From Trichomonas vaginalis G3 (taxonomy: Eukaryota; Parabasalia; Trichomonadida; Trichomonadidae): a DNA stretch of 64,000 nt. A model generated the notes under the pieces. That model saw only the letters and a program-made list of their open reading frames with translations, did not search any database and had not been told where the DNA came from. Location of the stretch: contig NC_067203.1 in assembly GCF_026262505.1 (NCBI RefSeq), forward strand, positions 10,726,001-10,790,000, written 5' to 3'. Shown here piece after piece: positions 28,861 through 41,626 of the stretch. How positions within the stretch are numbered: position 1 is the stretch's first letter; the number at the start of each line of letters is the position of its first letter. Made by a program: the position numbers and the translations under genes.

Positions 28861-30076
28861 AATCCCGCCAAAAGTGAAAATTGAATAAAAAGTAATAATT
28901 AATAAATATATACTATATCATTAGATGAATATTTTGGAATAACATTTTAAAATCGAGGTTTTTCAATGGATAACGGTTCAATCAAAAATTTGACCCCATT
29001 TTAGAATCTATATTAAAAATGGAACATTTCTGTCGTTTCAAAATTCCAAAATAACGTTTCTATTCCTCTCAAAAGTAAAAATAAACTTTATTGGGGAAAA
29101 AAATATTTTTATTTTCCAAAAAAAAATGAAAACCTTAAATGCAAATCTAATTTTGATGCTTTTGTTTGTGATTTTTTGGATTTCGAAAAAAATTTGAAAT
29201 TTCAGACAAGTTACCATTAACACTAATACGTTTCAGCGAGTCGGTCCCATCAGAGAAATTTTCATAAATCGGCGATATAATTTATTATTTCAGCAAAATA
29301 TTCTCAGATCCAACTAGAATAAGGTCAAATTATACAAATTTAGCAAAGGCTAGTTATCCTACCTATTCAATTAACTTTAATTTTAAATAATTCAAGACAA
29401 TTCTCAAAATTACCTTAATAATCGCGTTCTCTTCGCAAAATGACGATTCATCATTCACTACCAGCATAACTGAGGGCTTGTGCTCACAGAATAATACAGA
29501 TAATTTACTTATTAATGCAAAATTTAGTACCAAAAGTTAATCATAGAAGATACAAAAAAAGTTTCTTTATTTTGTTTGCTGATTGGTAAATTTACCAAAT
29601 CTAAAAAATCCAAAATTGAATGCTATTGAATTTCATGTTTATGTAACATATACTATTTATTATATAAGGAATAAAAATTTTATAGTTTTAATCAAAAATA
29701 AAGGTGTACTAAATGCATACAAAACAAGGTATTTTTTACTCATCCAAAATATGTTAACAGTGCTATTTATATAATCAATATCCGAATTTCGAAATCATTT
29801 TGATGAAATCTTCATTTTAAAATTGAGTTGACTGTTAAAATCATCCGAGAAGAGGGATTATCTCAATGAAAAATGCATAAAATAGCAAACGCACAAGATG
29901 GCACTATGCAGCTTTATATTGTTATACAGGATGAACATATAAAATGTTTGGAAAACACTTACTTCGTTCTACAAATGTGTATCTCTTTATATCAAAGATT
30001 CTTCTCAAATTATTGAGAGACTTCTCTCAAAAAAAGGAAAATTTGATAACTAAAAAAAATTATGGCATAACCTCTC

Positions 30077-30625
30077 GTTTTGCATAGATATATTTACATG
30101 GTCACAGAGCTTATTTTCATTGTCAAAACTTAAAAATTTCGTAATTTATAACCAAGTTTTTTAAAATCTATATTTAATAAAGATTCTATTTTTTCTTATT
30201 AAATTTCAAAAATGAGGGGGTTCGGAATCGTCCACAAATTGCCGAAAGGGTTTTTGCCAGTTTTGAATCCGCTTATTTTTATCGACCAAAATTATAATAA
30301 ATATAATTTTCGATAAGTATTCTACCCAAATGATTCTTCAAAAAATTATTTTTCGGATTTTATTCCGTAAAAAAACGTTACAGAAAACGCTTATAAAATT
30401 TCGAATTTTCCCTAAAAAATTCAGTGCAGGTCGATTTAAGAGATTTTTCAAAAATAATCATATCAGTAGATAGAGTATAATATAGAGAAGCTTTATGAAT
30501 AACTTAAAATCCGGGAAACTCAATATTCAACGAGAAAAACGCTTAACGAATCTCATTTTTGGTGTAAACATCACAAAAAATTGAGAAGGCTTTCTGGTCG
30601 GAAGCCTCCTTTAAATTTTTTATTG
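30077..30625. other. Intergenic upstream of the second BEACH gene
   Basis: About 550 AT-rich bases. Two initiator-like words, TCATT at 30553 and TCACA at 30571, precede the chosen ATG at 30626. No other element is evident. Confidence 0.45.
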
Positions 30626-33600
30626 ATGTTTAATTGGATTTCGAAAGTTTTTGGCGACAAAGTTGATCCTATTGTTCAAGCACTTACTAAAGATCAAGAG
30701 CTATTAGATAAAGTTGAAATTCTTAACAAATCAACTGAAAATTTCGAAGATAATAAAGAACTCCAATTCATCGCACTCTCAATATGCCAGGAAATCACAG
30801 GCATTCTCAAAAACATCAAAATTCATAATAAAATTGATGATACTAGGCAAATTCAACCTTTTATTGATGTTGTTCCGAAATTGACTGCTTATTTTCTTAT
30901 TGATCAAGAAATACCAGAAACTCAGATAATAATCATGAAATGCTTAATAATACTTTATATTATATCTGATACATTCCCTTCAGAAAATTTAATTCCAAAA
31001 TATATAACGAAATTATGCAAATTATATCCAATTTTTGTACAAGAATCTTTAAATTTCGAGCATACCATACGCCTTTTCCTAACAAATCAATCAATTATTC
31101 AACAATTTTGCTCAACATCATTTGCGAAATTCTTTATCGATGAACTACTGACATCCGATGAGACCACATACAATACACTATGGTTCACAAAATGCTTACA
31201 TAAGTACTCAAACAATCTCAAATTAATTTATTTCGATAAACAATCATTTTTACTAGAATTTTTTGCAGCAATGTCAGATGACAAGATTACTGAGGCTCAA
31301 ATAAGTTCATTTACATCATATTTTTGCTTTTTATTGCGTTTGGGCTCTAATTTCGATCCTTCTACGTTAAATTTGTTTTTGGAACTAGATGGATTATCAA
31401 AAATCATAAATTACTTACTTAAAAGAAGACCTGTGGCAATTACTTGGTGCTTTACTAAACTTTCTACAACTAATTTTCCACAATTTAATCAGAATGTATA
31501 CGATTTCATGTTAAACGAGATTAAAAACAAGCCAGACAACTTTTTAGCAGGAACGATGCTTCTTGGCGTCTTTTCAAACCTTTTGGAAAGTTATCAAGGA
31601 TCTCCAAAAGATCTTGAGAAAAATTTCACATTTTTAGAGTTATTCCAACCATATCTGACTAATAATATCAGTGGGATCCTGATTGGAATCAATTATTTCA
31701 ATGCATTAGCATCTCGAAATTATCCAGGCATGGGACGAGCCATTACCTTCATATTCTCAGGTATCACAGCCTATACAATCGATATGGGTACTCTGACGGA
31801 CTTTTTCAAACACGTTCAGCACTTAATTGAAAATAAATTACTCAGATTAGAAGATGTAGGCAACACAGGCTTCATAGACTATTGTTTCTTCATTAGTAAC
31901 ACTAAGCAGTTCACGGAGCTCCTCATGAAACCTACTTTTCTCTCAATTTTGAGTTCAATAATTCGATTATACGATTTTGGAATACATTGGAAGATCTTCA
32001 AAATCGTTTTATCGAAGGAACATGACTTTCCTCAGTACGATTTCACAGATATCTGCTTGAAACTGTTCCAAGGCGAAGACGTAAAAGTTTTAATGAATCC
32101 TTTGTTGAAATACATCGGACAGAACCCTTCTGATGCTCTTATTTCCATATTAATGTCATCATTCATGCAAAATGAGGACTCTGTTTCTATTTTTGTCAAA
32201 GAAAATGGCATGGAATGGATATCTCAGCTAATGGAGAAGAAATTCTTCAATCCTTCATCACTTACTATCTTTATATCATCAATGTTACACATGTCATTCG
32301 TTCCTGAGATAAGTTTATGGATAAATTCTCAACCTTTGGACAGTATGATATTTTCTCTCTCGGAAGAGATGGTTTTTCACTTGGTTTATGGTCCAAATGT
32401 TATCTACCAATTATATATACAGATTCCAAGCCTCCTTCCTTTATTAAATGTTAACAATTTGGAATTAAATCCGTATTCTCAGTATATATCCTCGAAATAC
32501 GGGTTTTCGGAGTTCATCCGCCATAAGAGTCCTATAGATGGTAACCACATCATCAAAGATTTAGCCAATCGTTACATTATTCCTTATCAATTCTGTTTTC
32601 TTCTGAAAAACTCAAAGAAACTTGTTGAATTCGCCGATAAATCCTACGACCACTTCAGCATGTTCCAGTTAAACAAGAATACTGCTGATCCTTATTTTGT
32701 CATTCCAGAAAATTGCAAAGCGATAAGCTTCTGGATAAAAACGGAGCACATAAATGAAAAGAGCATAAAGATCATGTCATGTTCTGCTCTATCTCTTTCC
32801 GTTAATTCCAATGAGGCGACATTTAATTTTCTTGGTCAGGACTATTCAGTGCCTTTTAGCGAGAACGAGTGGACTTTTATTGTTATAGCAATTACGGTCG
32901 TTAATAATAGGAAGGTCATGTATCTTACATGTGGTTCTAAAACTTATGATATCAAATACTCCCAAAATATCGATCAAATATCCGAAATCGTTATGGGATC
33001 AAAACAGAGCTTATCAACAATATGGTATTTGGGCTCTTCCATTAGACTTTTCTCTGCATTTCACCCTTCAATTCTTTCATTGAAGCATAACGGGCCAAGT
33101 CTAATGAGAATCTCTAAAATACCATCAGAGTCATTAGTAATCACGCCGTTTTCCAAGATCAAACAGATTGGAAAAGGCGCAGTTCTCGTCCCTTACAATG
33201 GTTTTCCTTCTTTCATCAAGAGGAAACGCCATTTCATAGAGATGATTGCAGAAATATTGGTATCAAAAGACAAAGATCGTATTAACGATATTTACGAAAC
33301 ATTATTAAATTGTTTCGAAATATTCCAAGGAAAAGTAATGGATTTTTGGATCCACATTGTCAGAGTCATCAAAGAAAGGCATGAATTCATTTCTATTGAG
33401 AATATTTCTTCAACAATTTCCATATTTATCCAATATGCAACTCAAGGAATGATAGAATCCAATGTTCAGCCTCTTATCTATGATATCAACATGTGGACAT
33501 TATACCACGACGAACTCTACAACCAGATAATGCAGAAAATGAACAAAAGCAATGTTTCGTCAAAAATTTTCCAGTCAAATTTTGTCAAAACGATAATTTC

Positions 33601-36600
33601 CCTTTTTTCTCTTGAGAAAAATGAAGAGAAGCAAGAGCATTACTTAGATATCTTCTTTGCAAGGTTAGAACTCGAACCTTCCCTTGATTTATTTAATCAT
33701 TTATATTATTTGATCGTTTCTTATAACAGTAATCCTCTTGTCATCTCAATTATCTCTCACTTCAAGAATATGATGAAGAAAATCAACTGCGATTTAGTTT
33801 CAGAGGTATTTAATTTCGATTCTTGCTCATCTTTGTTGGCAGTGCTAGATTCATCGATGCAAATCGAAATAATGGAGATAATGACATATCTGGCATCCTC
33901 AAGTCCAAATTATTACCAAAACAATGATGTATTTTTATATTATATTTTATCTTTGTCAAGTCAGAGGTTTACATGGATAACAGCATTGTGCTTAATATAT
34001 GGAGAGAAATACCAAGAGAATTTGACCGTTTCGAACTTTACCTCCAAAAATGTGAAATATCCAGAAGCAATTAAGTTAATTGTTTCCTTAACATTGATGT
34101 CCATATTCTTCCATCAATTATCTCCATGTTTCCCACCGGAATCCATCAAACCGGAGTTTAAATCTCTGAATGAAATCACGACAGAAGTCGAAAAGTTCCT
34201 GATAAAGCTTTTGGAGAGACAGCCTGATTTATTTAAGACAGATGATTTATACCAGACTCTTTTGTTCTTTATTCCTACATTATTTTCCCCAGAAATTGCA
34301 AATTTCTTTTCAATGGCAGAACCTTATGAGATTGAATCATTACCATTATTCCAAAATAAGCATTACAAGACATTATCACGCATCTGGGATATCTCAGAAC
34401 ATTATATGGACTCACTCATTGTTTCAAACGAGAACACATTCTACCAATCTAGTGTTGCTCCACTCATGTCTATGTATGCTAATGTTGGGAGCATTTTATT
34501 TGAAAATTTTTCATATGACAACAAAGGTTTCTTACCAAGTTACCATTTTAACACTAATTATATTAATATCTCCGAATTTATTGGTAGTTACATCCTAATA
34601 TTCCAAAACCAACCAGATAAATTCAAGGAAATCATTGATTGTCTTATTGTTGATTCGGAGTATAAAATGTATTCGCTCACTATTGACATTGTTTCATATA
34701 TTATGACTCATATCCATAAATATGACATCAATATGTCTACGCTCCGTTATTTAGTTCTTTTCAATTTATCAATTATTTCAAAAGTTTTATACAACTTCTC
34801 TCGCTTTCCACTTTATATCGGATTCATGCATCTTATTTATAACATTTCAGGCCTCACAATCAGTGATCCACGAATTTATTCCGATATTCGATTTTGTTTT
34901 GCTATTATTTTGAACTTCATTACTTCATCAGAACTTTCCGAACTATCTAAAGAAATCAATCAAATTCCAAACTTCTTTTCCAAGGTCGAACCATTTTTAT
35001 CAGATCTTAACTTAGTTCTTTTCACAACACTTAAATTCATCTCTGCCTTACAGGACAAGAGTTGTGATTCTGACAAATTCATTACTGATTTCTTCAAAAT
35101 CATTGCAATTCCTCAATCCATGTCCAACAACCAAAACAGCAGTAATTTGATCGATGCATTGACCATCCAGAAGTTCATGGTCGGTATCAAACTTTTAACG
35201 ACAGGCGGCACAGGTTCATTCAACCGTTGGTGTGTTGATAACAGCGAAGTATTTTAATAACTCTAAGAAAATCATGGTTGAAGCATGAACGAAATACTTA
35301 TCTATTCCATACTCAGATATTGATTTCATTCCACTTGATAAATCATACTCAAACATTTCCAATTTTACAAATATTTTGACCGAAAAACTTTCAGAAATCC
35401 GAATCACATTTTCCTCCACTTTTTATTACTTATCAACATTTATCGAACACACTATCCAAAACAACATGCGATTTCTTGAGCGTGATTTCTATTCAGCATG
35501 GCTCAATTTCCAAGTTGGCTGTCTTTCTTCACCATTTTATCATACGCACAAATCATTTATTATTTCTAGTCTCACATGGCCTATGTCCACACCTCGTGTC
35601 ATTACACCATGTCCATGTACACTTCCAGATGTTAAATTCGGCGTTCCTATCACCGAAAAAGACTTTGACTTCGAAATTCGAAATCCTACATTTTGTTTTC
35701 ACTTCGATAGTTTGAAATACACATATTTGATTCCTTTTAACAAAATTAACTTCGATTGCAGCATCAAAGATATCATCACACCTACATCATTCTCCGAAGT
35801 TATTTCTACATCAGGTCATTCTCTTTTGACACCTTTGAAACTGTTTTTGGTGAACGTGACGAATTTGTTTGTGTTTTTTGTAGTCGTTTCATGCGATTCA
35901 ACCAAATCCTTCCATGTTCAGTTTTCTGCACTAAAGATAAGTTCTTTGTCATCATTAACTCCAAAGTTAATAACAACCAACTTGAATTAATCAATGATAT
36001 CCAAAGTCCAATCTTGTTTAGAACTATTAGTGATCCAATCAACATCGGTATGTTCGGTAAGTCATCTCTTTTCTGCGGTCATTTTGTTCTTGATATTGAA
36101 TTTGAGAACGTCATGGGCTCATTCATTCACATGTGGAACCATCTTCCCAAAGCATTAGTTATCACCATTTTCAAGTGCACAGAATTCATTTTGATTTCTA
36201 ATGACGATGACACATTTCCAGCATTCTTTACTAAAGAATTACAATCACGATCTAGTACATTCTCACAGAGCTTGCCAGACAAACCACTGACATTCTTCAA
36301 CCAGACATTAGACAACGCTACTAACCTATGGTCTAATGGTCACCTTACATCACATGACTACTTATTATTTTTGAATTCACATGGTGGTCGGTCATTTTCC
36401 GACTTAGCTCAATATCCAGTTTTTCCGTGGATATTTCGGATTGTTTGAATGATAAGTCACCACGTGAATTCCGCGATTTAACTAAACCTATGGGCATGCA
36501 AACTCTTGATCGTGCACAGTACTTCGAGAGTATCTACAAAGACTCAAACGGTCAGTATTTCTACGGTCAACATTATTCTATGTCTGCTTCTATCCACTTT

Positions 36601-37960
36601 TATCTTGCTCGTCTTCCACCATATTCACTTTGTGAATGGGATTTACACGGTGGATGGGACCACGAACACCGTACATTCCAAGACATCAATGGTACATGGC
36701 AATCATGTTCACGTACTAACAACGCAGATGTTAAAGAACTTATTCCCGAGTTTTTCGACATTCCGGAATCATTTTTGAATCCTAATCATTTCAACAGTGA
36801 AAACGGTAACGAATTCAAAGTCGACCTTCCTGCTTGGGCTAAGTCCGCCGCACATTTTGTTCATGCACATAGATTCTTTTTGGAGCAATCACATGACATT
36901 AACAAATGGATTGATCTTATCTTTGGTTCATCACAAATGGGTCAATCGGCTATTCAAAGCAAAAATGTTTTCTTGCCAATCTCATACCAAGTTGCTCCAT
37001 CACCGACGAAAACTTTGATACACTTACACTTCAATTACAGAACTGGGGTCAATGTCCAATTGTTTTGTTCAAGAAACCACATCCTTCTCGAGATAATTGT
37101 GTCATCCAAACTACGACAACTCTCTTCAGTGATCTTGATAACATCCAAATTGCAGAAACACATTTTAAGTACAATCCATTGAAAGTTGATTTTCATCTCA
37201 GTGATGGTATTCATAGTTTAGAGATCAATCCATCACAACTCAACATTATTTACAAGAGCAATTCTAAGAAAACATTTTTCAAAGATTCATCCATTTTTTT
37301 TCAGAGAAAGTCAGCAAATCATCAAACAACTGCTTCATTGTTGTTGATCTCAGTGTTTCAGTTTCCATTTGCTTCAGATTGTACTTCAAAGGTAGTCAAT
37401 TATCCGAAATCCGATGCATTTCTAGTTTCTCAAACGACATTCCTCCTATCTCTACTTCTGTTAATGGTAATGATTTTGTTGCTGCTTCCATGTTTGACAG
37501 ACACATATTGACATGGGATATTTTGAGATCAACAATCCAAAATAAAATCAGTTTCGAAGAACAATTGATTGATTGCGGCTTTGATGAATATAACGGGTTA
37601 TTATATGTTTTGTCTATTTCACGACTTTATGTTTACACCGTTAATTGTCTGTTTCTTTCCGAAATTGAATTAACGAAACGCTCATGTAGTCTCCTTGTTT
37701 TAGATTTTGATCGATGCGACCAAGTTCGTCCAGTTGTTGTTGGTTATTCAGATGGTTCAATTTGTGTCTTCAATTTGAATGCCGAATTTAACAAAATTGA
37801 AGTTATTTATGAAAAATCTATCTCACATTTTCCAATTGTTCATTTAGTTATGGACAGTTCGAAACAAGCTATTTATGTATATGATTCAAACGATTCATCA
37901 TTCACTATATACAATACTATGAAATATGCACTAAATACGAAATCTAATTCATTTGATTAA
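30626..37960 (+). CDS. BEACH-WD40 protein, copy 1 (only full-length copy; several frame breaks)
   Basis: From ATG 30626 ([15 protein letters not shown]) one frame runs 1543 codons to 35257, and coding then continues through several frames to 37960. The layout parallels the gene at 11268: helical N-terminal half; ConA/LamG-like sandwich near residues 700-820 ([14 protein letters not shown] .. [12 protein letters not shown]); PH-like region (35.8-36.2 kb); BEACH domain (36.26-37.06 kb) with [38 protein letters not shown] and [20 protein letters not shown]; then WD40 repeats ([20 protein letters not shown]). No zinc finger follows. Compared with copies 2 and 3, about six single-base indels between 35250 and 37320 break the frame and there are almost no substitutions, so sequencing error is likely. 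BEACH proteins scaffold vesicle traffic and lysosome-related processes. Confidence 0.8.
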
Positions 37961-38133
37961 TAACATTTTATTATGATATTTTATTATGATATTTTATTAT
38001 AATTTTTTTATTTTTGTTTGTTTGTTATATATATTATATATTAAACTTTATTTGTTTGTTAACCTTTTTTACTGTTATTGTTTGAAAATATTCATATCTT
38101 ATTATTGTATAGAAATAGAAATTAAAATTTTAT

Positions 38134-39993
38134 TCAAGAAACTGGACGTGTGTTAAGACAAATAGTAACAAATGAGAGTTGGATGTATTTAAATTTATAA
38201 AAGAGATAGAAATTTGCTGTTTCTGGCATCAACAGAGGAATATTGATGTTTTCAATAGAGATGTATTGAAGAACATCAATCGTTGTTTGATCATAAATTC
38301 CTGTTTTATTATCATAGTGAACATAAACTCTTTTCGGTCCAAAAAAATATTTTAGTTGAATTTGATAAAACTGTTCTACGAGTAACATACAAATGACTTG
38401 TGCGAGTAACCTCAAATTCATGATCTGTGTCAACAAAAAATTTTCCTGGAATGAAAATGTTAAATATTGGATCCAGGTAAAAAAAAACTTATTGGATATT
38501 CATCCAGAGTAGCATCTTTTATAAATAATTCATAACCATATGAAAATGAATTGGTGCTGCTTGGAAATGTAATATTTGTTAAAAATGGACAATCACCAAA
38601 TTCATTCCATCCAATATATCTTAAACTACCAGAAAATGTGATACTTGTTAAGTTAATGCATAAATAAAACCCATTATCGCCGATAGTTAGTGAATTACCT
38701 TTGATTGCGATTTCTTTTAATGAAATGCATAGGCTAAATGCTTCTTTTCCAATAGATGTTATACTTCCTGTGATTGTAACATTTGTTAGTTCTGTAGAAT
38801 TATAAAATGCACGATCTCCAATAGAATTTACATTTCCTGTGATTGCAATATTTGTTAAAGATGTAAACCAAGAAAATGCTTCTTTTCCAATAGAAGTAAC
38901 ACTTCCTATGATTGTAACATTTGTTAGTGATGTACAATGATGAAATGCATAATTATTAATAGAATTTATGCTCCCTATAAATGTAATACTTGTTAAGTTT
39001 GGCAAATCCGAAAATGCATCCATTTCTATAATTAATGCATTCACTAATATTGTGAAATTTGTGAGTCCACAAAATGAAAATGATTCTCTCCCAAGATATG
39101 ATATGCTTCCTAAGGTGGTAAAATTTGTTAAACTTGTGCATGAATAAAATGCTCGATATCCGATTGAAACAGATTTACCGAGAATAATGATGTTTGTTAA
39201 TGATGTGCATTGTTCAAATGTATTATTTCTGATATATGTGATTTTATCTGGAAATATGAAGTTTGTTAATGATCTACACCGTGCAAATGCATTATTGCCA
39301 ATATATGTGATTTTATCTGGAATTGTGAAGTTTATGAATGAACCACCAGAAAACATACCATCTCCAATATATGTAATGTTACTTAAGATTTGGAAATTTG
39401 TTATTGGATATCCTACAAATGAATAATTTCCTAAGTATGTTACATTTTTTGGAATGATAATATTTGTAAGTCCACTATTAGAAAAAGCACCATCTCCAAT
39501 GTATGTTAATTTTTCTGGGAAATTGATGTTTTTTATCTTACAACTACTAAATGCATAGTCTTCGATATATGTTAATTTTTCTGGAAATTGATTGATTGGA
39601 GAGCCGTAACATAAAAGCAATTAATTCCGATACTTAATATATTTTGAGGAAAAAAACTGTTTCCAAGTTACGACATTGTTCAAATATTGATCCATTGAGA
39701 AATTGAAGTTTATTACAATGACTGAGATTTGCAAATTTAATAGCTGTTTGATAAAAGCTGTTATTACATATACTGATAAGTTCACTCTCTTCTTCGAAAC
39801 TAATTGATGTGATGTCATTTTGACAATTAGCGAATGGAAGTGGTATTTCTTCATCAGATATTTCTTTGACAGTCTTAGGGATTACAATATCACCACTTGA
39901 TCTATAATCACATGCAATAAGAACTTCCTCTTTATCGTCTCGATAATAAAAATTTTGAGAACTAGAACTTTCTGAAAGTAGAAAACAAAACAA
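38134..39993 (-). CDS. BspA-like leucine-rich-repeat protein, copy 1
   Basis: Reading 39993-38134, the protein has a hydrophobic start (LFCFLLSES), a DDKEEVLIACDYRSSGDIVIP segment, and then about 15 LRR_5/TpLRR repeats of 22-24 residues (LTYIGDGAFSNSGLTNIIIP type: I-G-x-x-A-F-x-x-C-x-x-L-x-x-x-x-I-P). After the LRR array coding appears to go on in other frames across T8 and T7 runs into a beta-rich tail ending CLNTRPVS at 38134. One further frame break lies near 39620-39650. BspA-like proteins are a large trichomonad surface or secreted family linked to adhesion. No ATG occurs at the N-terminus in any of the three copies. Copy 3 is cleaner. Confidence 0.75.
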
Positions 39994-41596
39994 TATAAAA
40001 TATATTATTTATGTATTATTTATATATAATTCAAAAATATCAATTTAAATACTTGATTTTAATTTTCAAAGTGAAAATTTTTCAGAGGTAGATTATTCAT
40101 AATGGAGAATTGTCTTATAAAAATTAAAAAGAAATGGAAAACGAAAATCTTAATTTGTAAAGATGTTATTTTTTGAAGTTGGAAATTGGAATACGCAAAA
40201 AGTGAAACAAGAAGGAATGATGAAGAAGATTTAACTAAGTCAAATGAGTGATTTTGTCATTTAAATTTATTCGATGGTGTATAGGAGCTGAGAAGTGACG
40301 ATTAAAAGGAATGTATGTTTTAAGTCAGATGGGATGATGGTGGATAGAGTGTGATTCGTTCAATGGGAGTATGTAAATTAGCTATGAATATATCTGCATA
40401 AAATATGTCTTATTCAACAACCATTCTTAATAAACTTCAAAAAAATTTCAAACATTCGAATTTTCAGAAAATTTAACGTGCAAACGATCAAGGAAAATCT
40501 CTTAAATTTGGCTTTATGCAATCTTCGTTCAAATTGCTATGATTTTTAAGTCTCATCACACTCTTCAATGCTCGATTTTTAAAAACTGTTTAAAAATGGA
40601 GCTTATATTGAAATAGTGTAGAGACTAAAAATTACCACAGACTATTTCAGAGGATTGAGTTGCCACTCAATCCTCTGAAAAGTCTGAGGTAATTTGCAAA
40701 ATTAAATTGATTTAAATTTAAAAATCGAAATATATGTCCTATTTGTAATAATTATTAATAATGGAACTATAATCGATTAATGAAAAGAAGTTTTGCTCAC
40801 AATTTTTAAAGTGATTTGAAATATAAATATTTATCAAAATAGCAAAATTGATTAGATAAATACATAATTAATTTCATGTTCGATAACTTATATCTGAAAA
40901 TTGAATTCTTTCAATTTAACAAAATGAATATATAGAGGTTTGAGCTTTATCATAGTTTCTCAATTTAAATAATATCGAAATGGTTAAATTCACTTAGAGA
41001 ACAAACTAACGATTTTTAGGGGAAAATAAAAAAAGAATTAAATCAGAAATACCATTCGATGTAGAGTATTACTTAAATGTTTGCTTCTCAAATAATTTGT
41101 GCAACAAAGATTCTATTCAACACCCTGTATGACCGTTTATATCGTAAGCATATTTCCATCAAAGATGGAACTCATTTTTATACCTAAAAAGTGGCAGCTT
41201 AGTATATTGTTTCTGTTTTATCTTATCATCGAAACAGAATTTTTCCATGTTATTAGTCTGAAACAATGATATATTAGTGACTAAAGAATATTGATGATTT
41301 TCTACGAAATCCATCTTTATTTCCATATTAAACATCCAGAAATTGATTTTACTTTTTTTTCTCTCAAGAGTTCTATCAATCAGTACTGTCTCTACCCCAT
41401 AGACGCATTAATATTTATAGTAATCTTATGCTATAAATATATTTTACTGATAAAATGTCTCCTAAAATCGTAGTTCTTTGTTTTCAAACACAACTTACTT
41501 CGAACAGATCTCTATATCATCATTTTTAGGCACAATATTATCTGTTAAACACATATAATGCGTACAATGACCTTTTATTTTTGATTATAAAATTGT
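39994..41596. other. Spacer of the 7.3-kb unit
   Basis: 1.6 kb without recognisable genes, between the 5' end of the BspA-like gene and the next truncated BEACH copy. It contains the strong hairpin at 40631-40693. The equivalent spacers are 47323-48930 and 54634-56236. Confidence 0.6.
40631..40693. repeat. Long hairpin, about 29-bp stem with 4-nt loop (copy 1)
   Basis: TTTCAGAGGATTGAGT is perfectly inverted around the loop TGCC. The outer arms (ATTACCACAGACT against AGTCTGAGGTAAT) extend the stem to about 29 bp with one mismatch and one bulge. It recurs at 47967-48029 and 55271-55333. It resembles a small-RNA precursor or a palindromic relic. Confidence 0.75.
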
Positions 41597-41626
41597 TTTT
41601 CCCCAGAAATTGCAAATTTCTTTTCA

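Larger units (their letters stand above)
27244..30076 (-). mobile_element. Second Kolobok-like transposon bounded by 18-bp inverted repeats
   Basis: GAGAGGTTACGCCATAAT at 27244-27261 is inverted at 30059-30076 with one difference. Between them lies a single intact transposase gene of the same family as the one at 23092, on the minus strand, with 1.2 kb of AT-rich non-coding DNA on its 5' side. No convincing target duplication flanks the repeats (a TTAA lies four bases outside the left end but not at the right). The true ends may therefore differ slightly, or one flank has changed. Confidence 0.6.
34283..41596. repeat. Tandem 7.3-kb unit, copy 1
   Basis: The unit runs from TTTTCCCCAG inside the BEACH gene through the BEACH 3' half, the BspA-like gene on the other strand and about 1.6 kb of spacer, to the next TTTTCCCCAG. 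Its length is 7314 bp. It is nearly identical to the following two units. Confidence 0.93.

Noticed and set aside
39187-39426. 79-codon plus-strand ORF opposite the BspA-like gene, repeated at 53825
   Set aside because: It is the complement of the periodic LRR coding sequence, which explains its own internal periodicity.
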